From an uncultured Pseudomonadota bacterium (GTDB lineage Bacteria; Myxococcota_A; UBA9042; CAIXZC01), in NCBI GenBank assembly GCA_937876385.1, contig CALFHQ010000064.1:1-5856 (forward strand): a stretch of 5,856 nt of DNA, read 5' to 3'. This document shows, one piece after another, positions 1 to 5,856 of the stretch. The notes under the pieces were generated by a model, which was given only the letters and a program-made list of their open reading frames with translations, made no database searches and was not told the DNA's origin. The translations under genes and the position numbers were made by a program. Numbering within the stretch: position 1 is the stretch's first letter; each line of letters opens with the position of its first letter.

Positions 1-1
1 G

Positions 2-553
2 CTGTGGGATTACGGAGAGGACCCCTACGGCATTGATCCCTTCGGCCGGGGGGTGAGGGAGGTGGATTGTGTGGAGTTGGGAGAAGGGGCGGTGAAGCGG
101 GCGCCAGACGATATCCATGTCCGCTACACACTGGCGTTGATTCTCGGAATGCGCCTGCAACGGGCTTCTCTGGCCGGTGTTCCCTTTGCTTTGGGACCGT
201 TCTTGGATACCGCCCGTCCGCTGGTCAAGGATGCCCCCGACCTGGACGAAGGGGGACCCCTTCGAATCGTCGGTGCGCTGTACCTGAAGGCGCCGGCGTG
301 GCCCACTGGACCAGGAGATCTGGATCGGGCGCTGGAGCTGCTGGAGCAAGCCGTGAAGGATCATCCAGAGCACCCGTTGAACCACCTGTTCTACGCGGAA
401 GCGTTGATGCAAGATGAGGACTACGAGGGCGCCCGGCGTGAACTCACGCTGGCTCGTAAGAAGCTTGATTCAGGAAGGTTTTTGTGGAGAACGGACCGGT
501 ACGAAGAGATGATTCGCAATGCGGAAGAGGAACTAAGCTACGATTTGGAGTGA
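2..553 (+). CDS. TPR-type protein, TatT-like (TRAP transporter-associated family), 5' end missing
   Basis: The frame is open from the left edge to a TGA at 551-553 and gives 183 visible residues. The GTG at 53 has no convincing Shine-Dalgarno and protein-like sequence continues in frame upstream of it, so the true start lies outside the window. The sequence is helical in character. It has a GALYLKAPAWP motif at residues 91-101, followed by a TPR-like helix pair at about 106-137 (DLDRALELLEQA, then NHLFYAEALM) and the first helix of another at 140-153 (DYEGARRELTLARK). The small-residue and Ala/Tyr pattern fits TPRs. The GG-P-L, LYLKAPxWP and NHLFxAEAL arrangement resembles the TatT family, which in TRAP systems is a periplasmic, TPR-like subunit associated with the substrate-binding protein. 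No transporter genes are visible beside it, so a transport role is unproven and a generic TPR scaffold is equally possible. The C-terminus is charged and ends 4 bases before the convergent ferredoxin stop. Confidence 0.72.
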   Translation: MWDYGEDPYGIDPFGRGVREVDCVELGEGAVKRAPDDIHVRYTLALILGMRLQRASLAGVPFALGPFLDTARPLVKDAPDLDEGGPLRIVGALYLKAPAWPTGPGDLDRALELLEQAVKDHPEHPLNHLFYAEALMQDEDYEGARRELTLARKKLDSGRFLWRTDRYEEMIRNAEEELSYDLE

Positions 554-557
554 CTTC

Positions 558-788
558 TCAGGCCCCGTCATCCCCAATTGCCTCCACCGGACAGACATCC
601 TTCGCCTGTGTGAGCCCGCGCTCTTCGTCGGCATTCTTGGGCTGACTTGTCACCTTGCAGAAACCGATGTCGTAGTCCAACTCGAGTTTTTTCGAGAACT
701 CGAGGCAAATTCCGCAGGCGATACACGTCTCATCGACATACCATTTCCCTTCCGCGTTTCCTTCCACCTTGTCGTTCTTGTCGGCCAT
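558..788 (-). CDS. Small single-cluster [4Fe-4S] (or [3Fe-4S]) ferredoxin, 76 aa
   Basis: This is a soluble, acidic, cytoplasmic electron carrier that would bind one iron-sulfur cluster. The ligand motif is CIACGIC (Cys22, Cys25, Cys28), with the fourth ligand Cys66 in VCPVEAI near the C-terminus. The resulting Cx2Cx2C-x37-C spacing is that of single-cluster bacterial ferredoxins. The missing second CxxCxxC motif excludes an 8Fe type. Cys44 (GFCKV) is an extra cysteine outside the motif. Residues 1-15 form a charged, probably flexible tail before KWYVDETC. I chose the ATG at 788-786 because an AGGAGG lies 8 bases upstream of it. An in-frame ATG at 809-807 would add seven residues but has no ribosome-binding site and would place that AGGAGG inside the coding region. 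The gene lies 60 bases downstream of the giant gene on the same strand, so read-through from it is possible. The redox partner is not shown by the context. Confidence 0.93.
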   Translation of the reverse strand: MADKNDKVEGNAEGKWYVDETCIACGICLEFSKKLELDYDIGFCKVTSQPKNADEERGLTQAKDVCPVEAIGDDGA

Positions 789-796
789 GAATTTTT

Positions 797-802
797 CCTC
801 CT
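797..802 (-). promoter_or_regulatory. Shine-Dalgarno (AGGAGG) of the ferredoxin gene
   Basis: On the minus strand a full-consensus AGGAGG is followed by eight A/T-rich bases (AAAAATTC) and then the ATG at 788. This strength and spacing decide the ferredoxin start against the upstream in-frame ATG at 809. Confidence 0.88.
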
Positions 803-848
803 GAGGCATTGACGATTCAGGATAAAAATACTCCGGAAGGGGGAATTG

Positions 849-3800
849 TCAAGGGGCGCAGGAGGGATTGGATTGGCCCGGAGTGCCGAAGTCGCAGTTG
901 GCTCCTCCGCAGGGAAGGGGGGTGTTGGACGTGCACCAGTTTGCCCCCTGGTTGTTGTCGATGTGGTTGTAGTGGCTGGGAAGCAGCTCCATGGACGCCC
1001 CGGAGGGGTCGGGAAAAGCGGTTCCCCCGTCGTAGGTGACTGAATCTGAGAGGTTGCCTCGAAAGGAGATGGAGACGACGTCGGCCCCGTTGAGGAGGAG
1101 GATGCTTGTGTACTGATAGTCGACGACGACACCGCCGTTGGTGGAGATGTTCTTGTTGTTCCCGAGGACGAGGAACTGCCCCGGCTCGATCCAGAGGGGG
1201 CCGTCGTTGACGATGGTGTGCGATTCTCCGTTGGAGTCGATGTCCCAGCCGTTCAAGTCGATGGGAATGTCTGCCGTGGAGTAGACTTCAAAGTATTCGC
1301 CGTAGGTGTCAAGAACATAGGACGGGTTCTGCATGATCTCTGTGATGATGACATCGCCGGGGAAGGGAAGGTAGACCTCTTCCAGACAGTTCTCATCGCA
1401 GCCATCGTCTGGGCTTGTGTTTCCGTCGTCACACTCTTCACCGGAGTCGATGACGTTGTCCCCGCAGTGGGCGTCGAGGCAGTTTGTGCGGCACATGTTC
1501 GGGTACTGGTCGTTGTTCAGGGTGCCATTGTCGCACTCCTCGTCGGAAGCGGGGTCGACGATGCCGTCGCCGCAGAATGGGGCGGTGCAGTCTTCCCGGC
1601 ATGCGTCGGGGGTGAAGTCGGAGTTGTCCGGGCCGTTGTCGCATTCTTCGTTGGCGTCGGTGACGTTGTCTCCGCAGAAGGGGTCTTTGCAGTTTTCTCT
1701 GCATGCGTTGGGTGCCAGGTCGCTGTTCAAGTTTCCGTCATCGCACTCTTCGTTGGAATCGGGGAGCCCGTCTCCGCAGTAGGCGTTGAGGCAGTTTTCC
1801 CGGCAGAAGTCGGGTTCGAAATCGGTGTTCAGGGGGCCCCAGTCGCACTCTTCGCCGGCCAGGGTGTCGAGGACTTCGTCTCCGCAGGTGGGTGCGATGC
1901 AGTTGGGTTTGCAGTGGTCGGGGAGGCTGGCGTTGAGGTCACCGTCGTCGCACTCCTCGCCGGAGTCCACCACGTTGTCACCGCAATAGGGTGCCAGGCA
2001 GGAGGTTCGGCAGGCGTTTGGTACTTCATTGTTGTTGAAGGGGCCGTCGTCGCACTGCTCGTCGCTGTCCTGGACGTTGTCTCCGCAGGTGTGGAGGGTG
2101 CAGTCCTCTCGGCAAGCATCGGGTTCCAGGTCGCTGTTGAAGTCTCCAGCGTCGCATTCCTCGCCAGGGTCCTGCCATCCGTTGCCGCACGCAGGGATGT
2201 AGGGGGTGCAATCGGCGTCGCAGGTGTCCCCGGGTAGGTTGTTGCCGTCGTCGCAACTCTCTCCGTCATCTACTGTGCCGTCTCCGCAACTGGGCGAAGT
2301 GCAGTCTTCCCGGCAGGCGTTGGGAGTGTCGTTGGAGTTGGCGTTGCCGTTGTCGCATTCCTCGTTGGGTGTGTGGACGCCGTCTCCACAGACAGCGATG
2401 TAGATGGTGCAGTCGTTGTTGCAGCCGTCCCAATCGGTGGTGTTTCCGTCGTCACATTCCTCCCCGTCGTCGGTGGTGCCGTCGCCGCAGAAGTGGTCGA
2501 GGCAGTTCTCCCGGCAGGCGTTGGGAGCGGAATTGGAGTTGGCTTCGCCGTTGTCGCACTGCTCTCCATGTTCGCCGTCTACGATGGAGTCTCCGCAAAC
2601 AGGGGCGATACAGCCCGTGCGGCAGACATCCGGTGTGGCGGGGGCGTTGGCCGTGCCGTCGTCACACCCTTCGGCGGAATCTTGAACGCCATCCCCGCAG
2701 AAGTGTTCCACGCAGTCCAGTCGACAGGCGTCTGGAGCGAAGTCTGAGTTCGCCTCTCCGTTGTCACATGCCTCTGCGCTGTCCTTGATTCCGTCCCCGC
2801 AGTACGGAGCGACACAGTTGGTGTGGCAAACATCTGGAACGCCGTCGGCGTTGCCTTCTCCGTCGTCGCAATCTTCCGAGGAGTCGGTGACCCCGTCTCC
2901 GCAGCGATGTTGGGTGCAATCTCCTCGACAGGCATCGGGGGCCAGGTCGCTGTTGGCATCTCCGTTGTCGCACTCTTCCCCGGTGTCGAGGACCTGGTCA
3001 CCGCAGAAGGCGTTGAGGCAGTTTTCTCGACAGGCGTCGGGGGTCTCGTTGCTGTTGTCGGGGCCCCAGTCGCACTGCTCTCCGGCATCGACGAAGCTGT
3101 CACCACAGAAAGCGGTGAGGCACATGGGGTCCTGGACGCCGAACACTGTCACATCTGAAACGGTGTTGTCGGTGGCACCTGGGAGTGCTTCGATGATTTG
3201 TCCAGATGCTGCCACAGAGGCCAGGATGGCCGCAGAGACTTTGCCCTGGAAGAGGAGGTCTGGATAGAAGGAGATCCAGGGGAGGGACACTTCGATGTAC
3301 CCGTTTGAACCGGCGATGATGGTGCAATCTACAGAAGTGGAAGGCTCGAAGGTGGATAGAGCGAAGCAACCCGAGTCGGTGGGTCCGTCGGTGGGAAGTG
3401 CCCCCCATTTGAGGACAATGGCGGTGTCAGCGCCAAAGCCTGGGAAGAGGACTTCCAGCCCGGTAGTGAGGACGCCATCGAGGGGGGAGCCTGGGGGATT
3501 GACGTTGGAGAACAGCTTCACCCCGGTGTTGTTTGGGAAGTCTTCATCCAGGGCAACGATGAATCCAGAATTGGGTGCCGGGTTGAGGTGCGCCGACAGG
3601 TAGAGATTGTCCCCGTCGAGCATCATTCGAAAGTCGATGATTGCGCTGGTTCCTGTGGCCTGCGTGGCGGAATCCGGCCACTCGTCGGGGGGATCAGCCG
3701 CGTCCATTTCGGCGGTTCCCACGGGGATTTTCCCCGAGCGGCACCCCTGGTAGGTGCAGATATCGGTTGTGCAGAGAACCGAGTCTGTGCAGAGGGATTT

Positions 3801-5855
3801 GTGTTTGCAACCGGTGACTGGGTCGCAGGTATCGAGTGTGCAGTCGAGGTCGTCGGCGCAGTTTACGGGGCTTCCGACGCAGCTACCCTGGAAACAGGTG
3901 TCGTGCCAGGTGCAAGCGTCGTTGTCGTCGCAGGCTTCGGTGTTGAAGGGGTGTTTGCAGCCGGTCTGGGGGGTGCAGGTGTCGGTGGTGCATGGGTTGG
4001 TGTCGGTACAATCGACGGCTTCAAAGACGCATCCGCCGTCGATGCAGGTGTCTTGAGTGCAAAGGCTGTTGTCGTTGCACGGGGTCAGGTCATTGCAGCA
4101 TCCTTCGAGCACTTCATTGGTGCAGCCGGTGAAGGGGTCGCAGCTATCCTGGGTGCATTCGTTGTTGTCCTCGCAGTCGGCGACAGTCTGGCATTTGGGG
4201 ACGTAGATCAACTCGTGGATGGAGCGGTGGTCCTCAAAGAAGCCGTCGGAGACCTCAAAGCGAGTGGTGTATTGCCCAACCTTCGACGGGCTGACGGCCT
4301 TGAATTGCAGGGCGCCTGTGACGCTTCCCGGGGTGGAAGTCTGGGGGAGGAACTGGACGTGCTCGGGACCTCCGAGATGGACGGTCATGGGGTCGCCATC
4401 GGCATCCTGGACGATCACCGATTGCAGCGGGTTTTCCTCTGGAAGACGCTGGATGTCCGGATGGTTACTTTGGATTCGCGGTGGGTTTCCACGCCCCACT
4501 CGAAGATTGTCGATGCTCCAACGAACCTGCAAAGCTCCCTGGGGAACATCGGCGCAAAACGCCAGTCGGAAGGGAGACGTCTTCAGCTTGTAAGGCAGTG
4601 TGAACATGACCTTGGAGCCGGGAATCACGGTGGTGGGTTCGATTTGTGCCAGGGTAATGGCATCGGGGAGCCCCACCGGTCGCCCGGTGATTCGGGTTTC
4701 GAAGGCACCGACGGTTTGCGAGAGGTCGGCATCGACTTCGTGTTCGAAGGTCACGGTGATGGTCTCGTTGGGGTCCTGGACCGAGATGATTGGGGAGCGC
4801 AGGCAGGTTTGTGCTCCCTGAATCGATGCATCTCCGTGGAGGACTGCGCAGGGGTCTGGTCCCATGGCGCCGGTGCCGCTTTGGAGGGCGAATACTCCAA
4901 AGGGAGAGGGTGCTGCGGTCCACCCCAACTCCACGAGGGATTCTCCTCCCCCGAAGGTCTCGAGCCAGTCTGGAGTGATGGTGCACTGGTCCACGGGGAC
5001 CACCACACACGAGTTCAAGTTGTTGCATTCCACTGAAAGGCAAGGGGTCGACAGTTCGGGGCAGTCCTGGGTGGTGAGGCAGCAACCTGCAGCCCAGTCC
5101 CAGTTGTATCGGCAGCGGTAGTTCACGCATCGGTCCATGGTGCAGGGAGAGTCGTCTTCACATTCCCAGTCCCCTTTGCAGCATTCGGGGATTGGGAGGT
5201 AGGTGCACTGATTGTCTCGGCAGGCGACCTCGGTGCATGGGTTGTCGTCTTCCTGGCACTCCGAGTCCGTGTGGCAGCATCCGACCCCGAGGGAGTTGTG
5301 TGAGCAGGTGTGGTTGCCGGGGTTGCACACATCTTCGGTGCAGGCATCGTCGTCGTTGCAGTCGGCGTCGATGAGGCAGCAGTTGATGGTGGGTGCGGGT
5401 TTGAGTCTGCATTCGTTGTTGACGCAGACGGGCTCTTTGCACAAGTCGAGGTCGGTCATGAACTGGAAGCAGTCTGACGCCTGGTGGCAGCACCATGAAG
5501 TCCAGACGTGGTTGCAGGTGTGAACTGCTGCTTGGCAGATATCGAGGGTGCAGGGGTCGTCGTCTGCGCACTCGGTGTTGTTGTTGCAGCACCCTTCGAC
5601 GGGTTGGTGTTGGCAGAGGAAGGTGCCAAGGTCACAGCTATCGATGGTGCAGGGGTCGTTGTCGTTGCAGAATACGGGGGGTTGTGCCGTGCAGTATTCG
5701 GCGTCCTGTTGGTGGACGCAGTTGTGGTTCACGCAGGAATCGAGGGTTGCGGGCATTCCGTCATCGCATTGGCCGTCGACGTTGCAGCATTGCACTCCGC
5801 CGGGGGAGACGTAGTGGCAGGTCTTGTAGGGCTGGTCGGCGTCCTGGCTGCAGTA
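849..5855 (-). CDS. Giant multidomain Cys-rich secreted/surface protein with Myxococcus-type disulfide repeats and C-terminal lamin-tail domain; 5' end missing
   Basis: The frame is open from the right edge to a TGA at 851-849 and gives at least 1668 residues (residue 1 here is the codon at 5855-5853). The GTG at 5795 is internal, because Cys-rich sequence of the same kind continues upstream of it; the true start and any signal peptide lie outside. Order of modules: CTDC-like Cys cluster 1 (1-291), jelly-roll-like domain (about 295-456), Ig/cadherin-like domain (458-554), CTDC-like cluster 2 (555-705), CBM9/DOMON-like beta-sandwich (710-916), seventeen disulfide repeats (917-1490), lamin-tail domain (1498-1668). 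The dense, regularly spaced cysteines and acidic loops imply folding in an oxidising compartment and display outside the cytoplasm. No membrane segment and no MYXO-CTERM or similar sorting tail is present; the protein ends in PSCAP. Several modules are of kinds that often bind glycans or proteins, so an adhesin or matrix role is inferred. The ligand is unknown. Confidence 0.93.
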   Translation of the reverse strand, partial: YCSQDADQPYKTCHYVSPGGVQCCNVDGQCDDGMPATLDSCVNHNCVHQQDAEYCTAQPPVFCNDNDPCTIDSCDLGTFLCQHQPVEGCCNNNTECADDDPCTLDICQAAVHTCNHVWTSWCCHQASDCFQFMTDLDLCKEPVCVNNECRLKPAPTINCCLIDADCNDDDACTEDVCNPGNHTCSHNSLGVGCCHTDSECQEDDNPCTEVACRDNQCTYLPIPECCKGDWECEDDSPCTMDRCVNYRCRYNWDWAAGCCLTTQDCPELSTPCLSVECNNLNSCVVVPVDQCTITPDWLETFGGGESLVELGWTAAPSPFGVFALQSGTGAMGPDPCAVLHGDASIQGAQTCLRSPIISVQDPNETITVTFEHEVDADLSQTVGAFETRITGRPVGLPDAITLAQIEPTTVIPGSKVMFTLPYKLKTSPFRLAFCADVPQGALQVRWSIDNLRVGRGNPPRIQSNHPDIQRLPEENPLQSVIVQDADGDPMTVHLGGPEHVQFLPQTSTPGSVTGALQFKAVSPSKVGQYTTRFEVSDGFFEDHRSIHELIYVPKCQTVADCEDNNECTQDSCDPFTGCTNEVLEGCCNDLTPCNDNSLCTQDTCIDGGCVFEAVDCTDTNPCTTDTCTPQTGCKHPFNTEACDDNDACTWHDTCFQGSCVGSPVNCADDLDCTLDTCDPVTGCKHKSLCTDSVLCTTDICTYQGCRSGKIPVGTAEMDAADPPDEWPDSATQATGTSAIIDFRMMLDGDNLYLSAHLNPAPNSGFIVALDEDFPNNTGVKLFSNVNPPGSPLDGVLTTGLEVLFPGFGADTAIVLKWGALPTDGPTDSGCFALSTFEPSTSVDCTIIAGSNGYIEVSLPWISFYPDLLFQGKVSAAILASVAASGQIIEALPGATDNTVSDVTVFGVQDPMCLTAFCGDSFVDAGEQCDWGPDNSNETPDACRENCLNAFCGDQVLDTGEECDNGDANSDLAPDACRGDCTQHRCGDGVTDSSEDCDDGEGNADGVPDVCHTNCVAPYCGDGIKDSAEACDNGEANSDFAPDACRLDCVEHFCGDGVQDSAEGCDDGTANAPATPDVCRTGCIAPVCGDSIVDGEHGEQCDNGEANSNSAPNACRENCLDHFCGDGTTDDGEECDDGNTTDWDGCNNDCTIYIAVCGDGVHTPNEECDNGNANSNDTPNACREDCTSPSCGDGTVDDGESCDDGNNLPGDTCDADCTPYIPACGNGWQDPGEECDAGDFNSDLEPDACREDCTLHTCGDNVQDSDEQCDDGPFNNNEVPNACRTSCLAPYCGDNVVDSGEECDDGDLNASLPDHCKPNCIAPTCGDEVLDTLAGEECDWGPLNTDFEPDFCRENCLNAYCGDGLPDSNEECDDGNLNSDLAPNACRENCKDPFCGDNVTDANEECDNGPDNSDFTPDACREDCTAPFCGDGIVDPASDEECDNGTLNNDQYPNMCRTNCLDAHCGDNVIDSGEECDDGNTSPDDGCDENCLEEVYLPFPGDVIITEIMQNPSYVLDTYGEYFEVYSTADIPIDLNGWDIDSNGESHTIVNDGPLWIEPGQFLVLGNNKNISTNGGVVVDYQYTSILLLNGADVVSISFRGNLSDSVTYDGGTAFPDPSGASMELLPSHYNHIDNNQGANWCTSNTPLPCGGANCDFGTPGQSNPSCAP
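852..1364 (-). other. Lamin-tail domain (LTD) at the C-terminus of the giant protein
   Basis: Residues 1498-1668 show the bacterial LTD pattern. It opens with GDVIITEIMQNP (1500-1511), continues with GEYFEVYSTADIPIDLNGW, has the strand EPGQFLVLG (1557-1565), and ends with GTPGQSNPSC (1657-1666). In secreted bacterial proteins LTDs are Ig-fold beta domains usually found at the ends of large multidomain proteins. Four cysteines in the last 50 residues (1641, 1649, 1654, 1666) probably form two disulfides. That pairing is inferred. Confidence 0.85.
1386..3107 (-). repeat. Array of 17 tandem Myxococcus-type disulfide repeats (DUF4215-like), about 34 residues each
   Basis: Residues 917-1490 consist of 17 consecutive units. 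Each begins with CGD (CGN in unit 10) and contains exactly four cysteines, in the pattern CGDxxxDxxEECDDG...PDACRxxC. Units are 33-36 residues (99-108 bases) long. Units 7, 9 and 17 are the short form with a DGC-like or DTC third cysteine, as in DUF4215. Units 6, 13 and 16 carry two extra residues before the second cysteine (GEHGEQC, LAGEEC, ASDEEC). The acidic residues around the second cysteine could bind metal, but this is inference. Repeats of this kind are common in large secreted proteins of Myxococcota and relatives. Confidence 0.93.
3108..3728 (-). other. CBM9/DOMON-like beta-sandwich domain of the giant protein
   Basis: Residues 710-916 are low in cysteine and rich in alternating hydrophobic strands. 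DEWPDSA (724-730), DGDNLYLSAHL (747-757) and ALDEDFP (768-774) follow the order seen in family-9-like carbohydrate-binding and DOMON-type domains, where a DxxWP entry is followed by a D-x-LYL strand and an acidic D-x-D loop. Assignment is by pattern only. A profile search could instead return an unrelated beta-sandwich. If correct, sugar binding is the likely role. Confidence 0.5.
3741..4193 (-). repeat. Second CTDC-like Cys-rich cluster, six units
   Basis: Residues 555-705 contain six units with nearly invariant spacing C-x5-C-x4(5)-C-x4(5)-C and the signature NxCTxDxCxxxTGC. They resemble the Dictyostelium CTDC repeat family. Unlike the first cluster, only one CC doublet is present, between units 1 and 2. 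The remaining units have just four cysteines each and are separated by 6-8 residues. Confidence 0.85.
4194..4484 (-). other. Ig/cadherin-like domain of the giant protein
   Basis: Residues 458-554 look like a bacterial cadherin-like or putative-Ig domain. DADGDPM (484-490) resembles the acidic loop of such domains, and FEVSDGFFEDH (533-543) matches the closing strand pattern in which an aromatic or Val precedes SDG. Only its last residue is a cysteine and it leads directly into cluster 2. It probably acts as a rigid spacer or adhesion module. Confidence 0.6.
4488..4973 (-). other. Jelly-roll-like beta domain of the giant protein
   Basis: Residues 295-456 read as a beta-rich domain. It starts near LETFGGGESLVELGW and ends with RWSIDNLRVGRG. 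This opening and closing are typical of MAM or concanavalin-like jelly-roll domains, where a final strand containing xIDNLRV is characteristic. Three cysteines (336, 351, 434) lie inside; two could pair. The fold is inferred from these end motifs only. Confidence 0.5.
4983..5855 (-). repeat. First CTDC-like Cys-rich cluster, eight or more units with CC doublets
   Basis: Residues 1-291 hold eight recognisable units and part of another at the window edge (Cys2, Cys13). The standard unit is CC-x5-C-x5(9)-C-x4-C-x4(6)-C, with the signature DPCTxDxC, like Dictyostelium CTDC repeats. The doublet begins units 1 and 3-8. Unit 1 lacks its second core cysteine, and unit 2 is preceded by a single cysteine. 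The cluster continues beyond the window. Confidence 0.85.
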
Positions 5856-5856
5856 G

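Noticed and set aside
53..55. GTG as the start of the TatT-like gene
   Set aside because: The frame is open upstream to the edge with plausible protein sequence, and no Shine-Dalgarno precedes the GTG.
797..806. Short palindrome CCTC-AG-GAGG overlapping the ferredoxin ribosome-binding site as a regulatory hairpin
   Set aside because: The loop would be only two bases, or the stem only three pairs with a larger loop, so it is unlikely to fold stably.
807..848. Promoter for the ferredoxin gene in the A/T-rich patch (TATTTTTATCC on the minus strand)
   Set aside because: A -10-like element can be drawn, but no convincing -35 sits at the right distance. The patch is too short to call, and co-transcription with the giant gene is equally possible.
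650..1132. 160-codon minus-strand open frame spanning the giant gene's end and the ferredoxin gene
   Set aside because: It is Ser/Thr/Pro-rich and out of frame with two well-supported genes; it is a shadow frame.
1218..2237. 339-codon open frame on the plus strand as a gene
   Set aside because: It is codon-register antisense to the repeat array, its composition is Val/Ala/Gly-biased, its repeats mirror the sense repeats, and it has no domain signature.
1386..3107. Regular spacing of near-identical short sequences resembling a CRISPR or satellite array
   Set aside because: The period is about 102 bases, the whole stretch is one open frame, and the conserved positions are codon-based (CGD, ECDDG, CRxxC). 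It is a protein repeat.
5793..5795. GTG as the start of the giant gene
   Set aside because: Twenty further in-frame residues, including two cysteines of the same repeat style, precede it, and there is no signal peptide after it.

Overview
The window looks like chromosomal DNA from a GC-rich, delta-proteobacterial type of organism (Myxococcota, Bradymonadota or a relative). The main evidence is a very large secreted-type protein built from Cys-rich modules that are typical of those groups: the Myxococcus-type disulfide repeat, Dictyostelium CTDC-like repeats and a lamin-tail domain. The taxonomic placement is inference from module content, not from a marker gene.

Layout. Bases 2-553 (+) are the 3' end of a TPR-type protein resembling the TRAP-transporter-associated TatT family; its start lies outside the window. 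Four bases further on, and convergent with it, is a small single-cluster ferredoxin gene (558-788, -) with a strong Shine-Dalgarno that fixes its start. A 60-base gap (789-848) separates the ferredoxin from the 3' end of a giant gene on the same strand (849-5855, -), which fills the other 85% of the window and runs off the right edge, so its N-terminus and any signal peptide are not visible.

The giant gene encodes at least 1668 residues. From N to C the visible part reads: CTDC-like Cys-rich cluster 1 (eight or more units, mostly with a CC doublet); a jelly-roll-like beta domain; an Ig/cadherin-like domain; CTDC-like cluster 2 (six units, mostly without the doublet); a beta-sandwich resembling CBM9/DOMON-type domains; a 17-unit array of about 34-residue Myxococcus-type disulfide repeats; and a C-terminal lamin-tail domain. 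This is best read as an extracellular or outer-surface, disulfide-stabilised adhesin or matrix protein. The ligand is unknown.

There is no clear functional link between the three genes. No RNA gene, mobile element or CRISPR array is visible. The most informative observations are inside the giant gene: a dimeric higher-order pattern in the repeat array, a long-range near-copy between repeats 1 and 13, a correlated loss of cysteines in the first CTDC-like units, and long antisense open frames that are codon-usage artefacts. Nothing here demonstrates a new multi-gene system.
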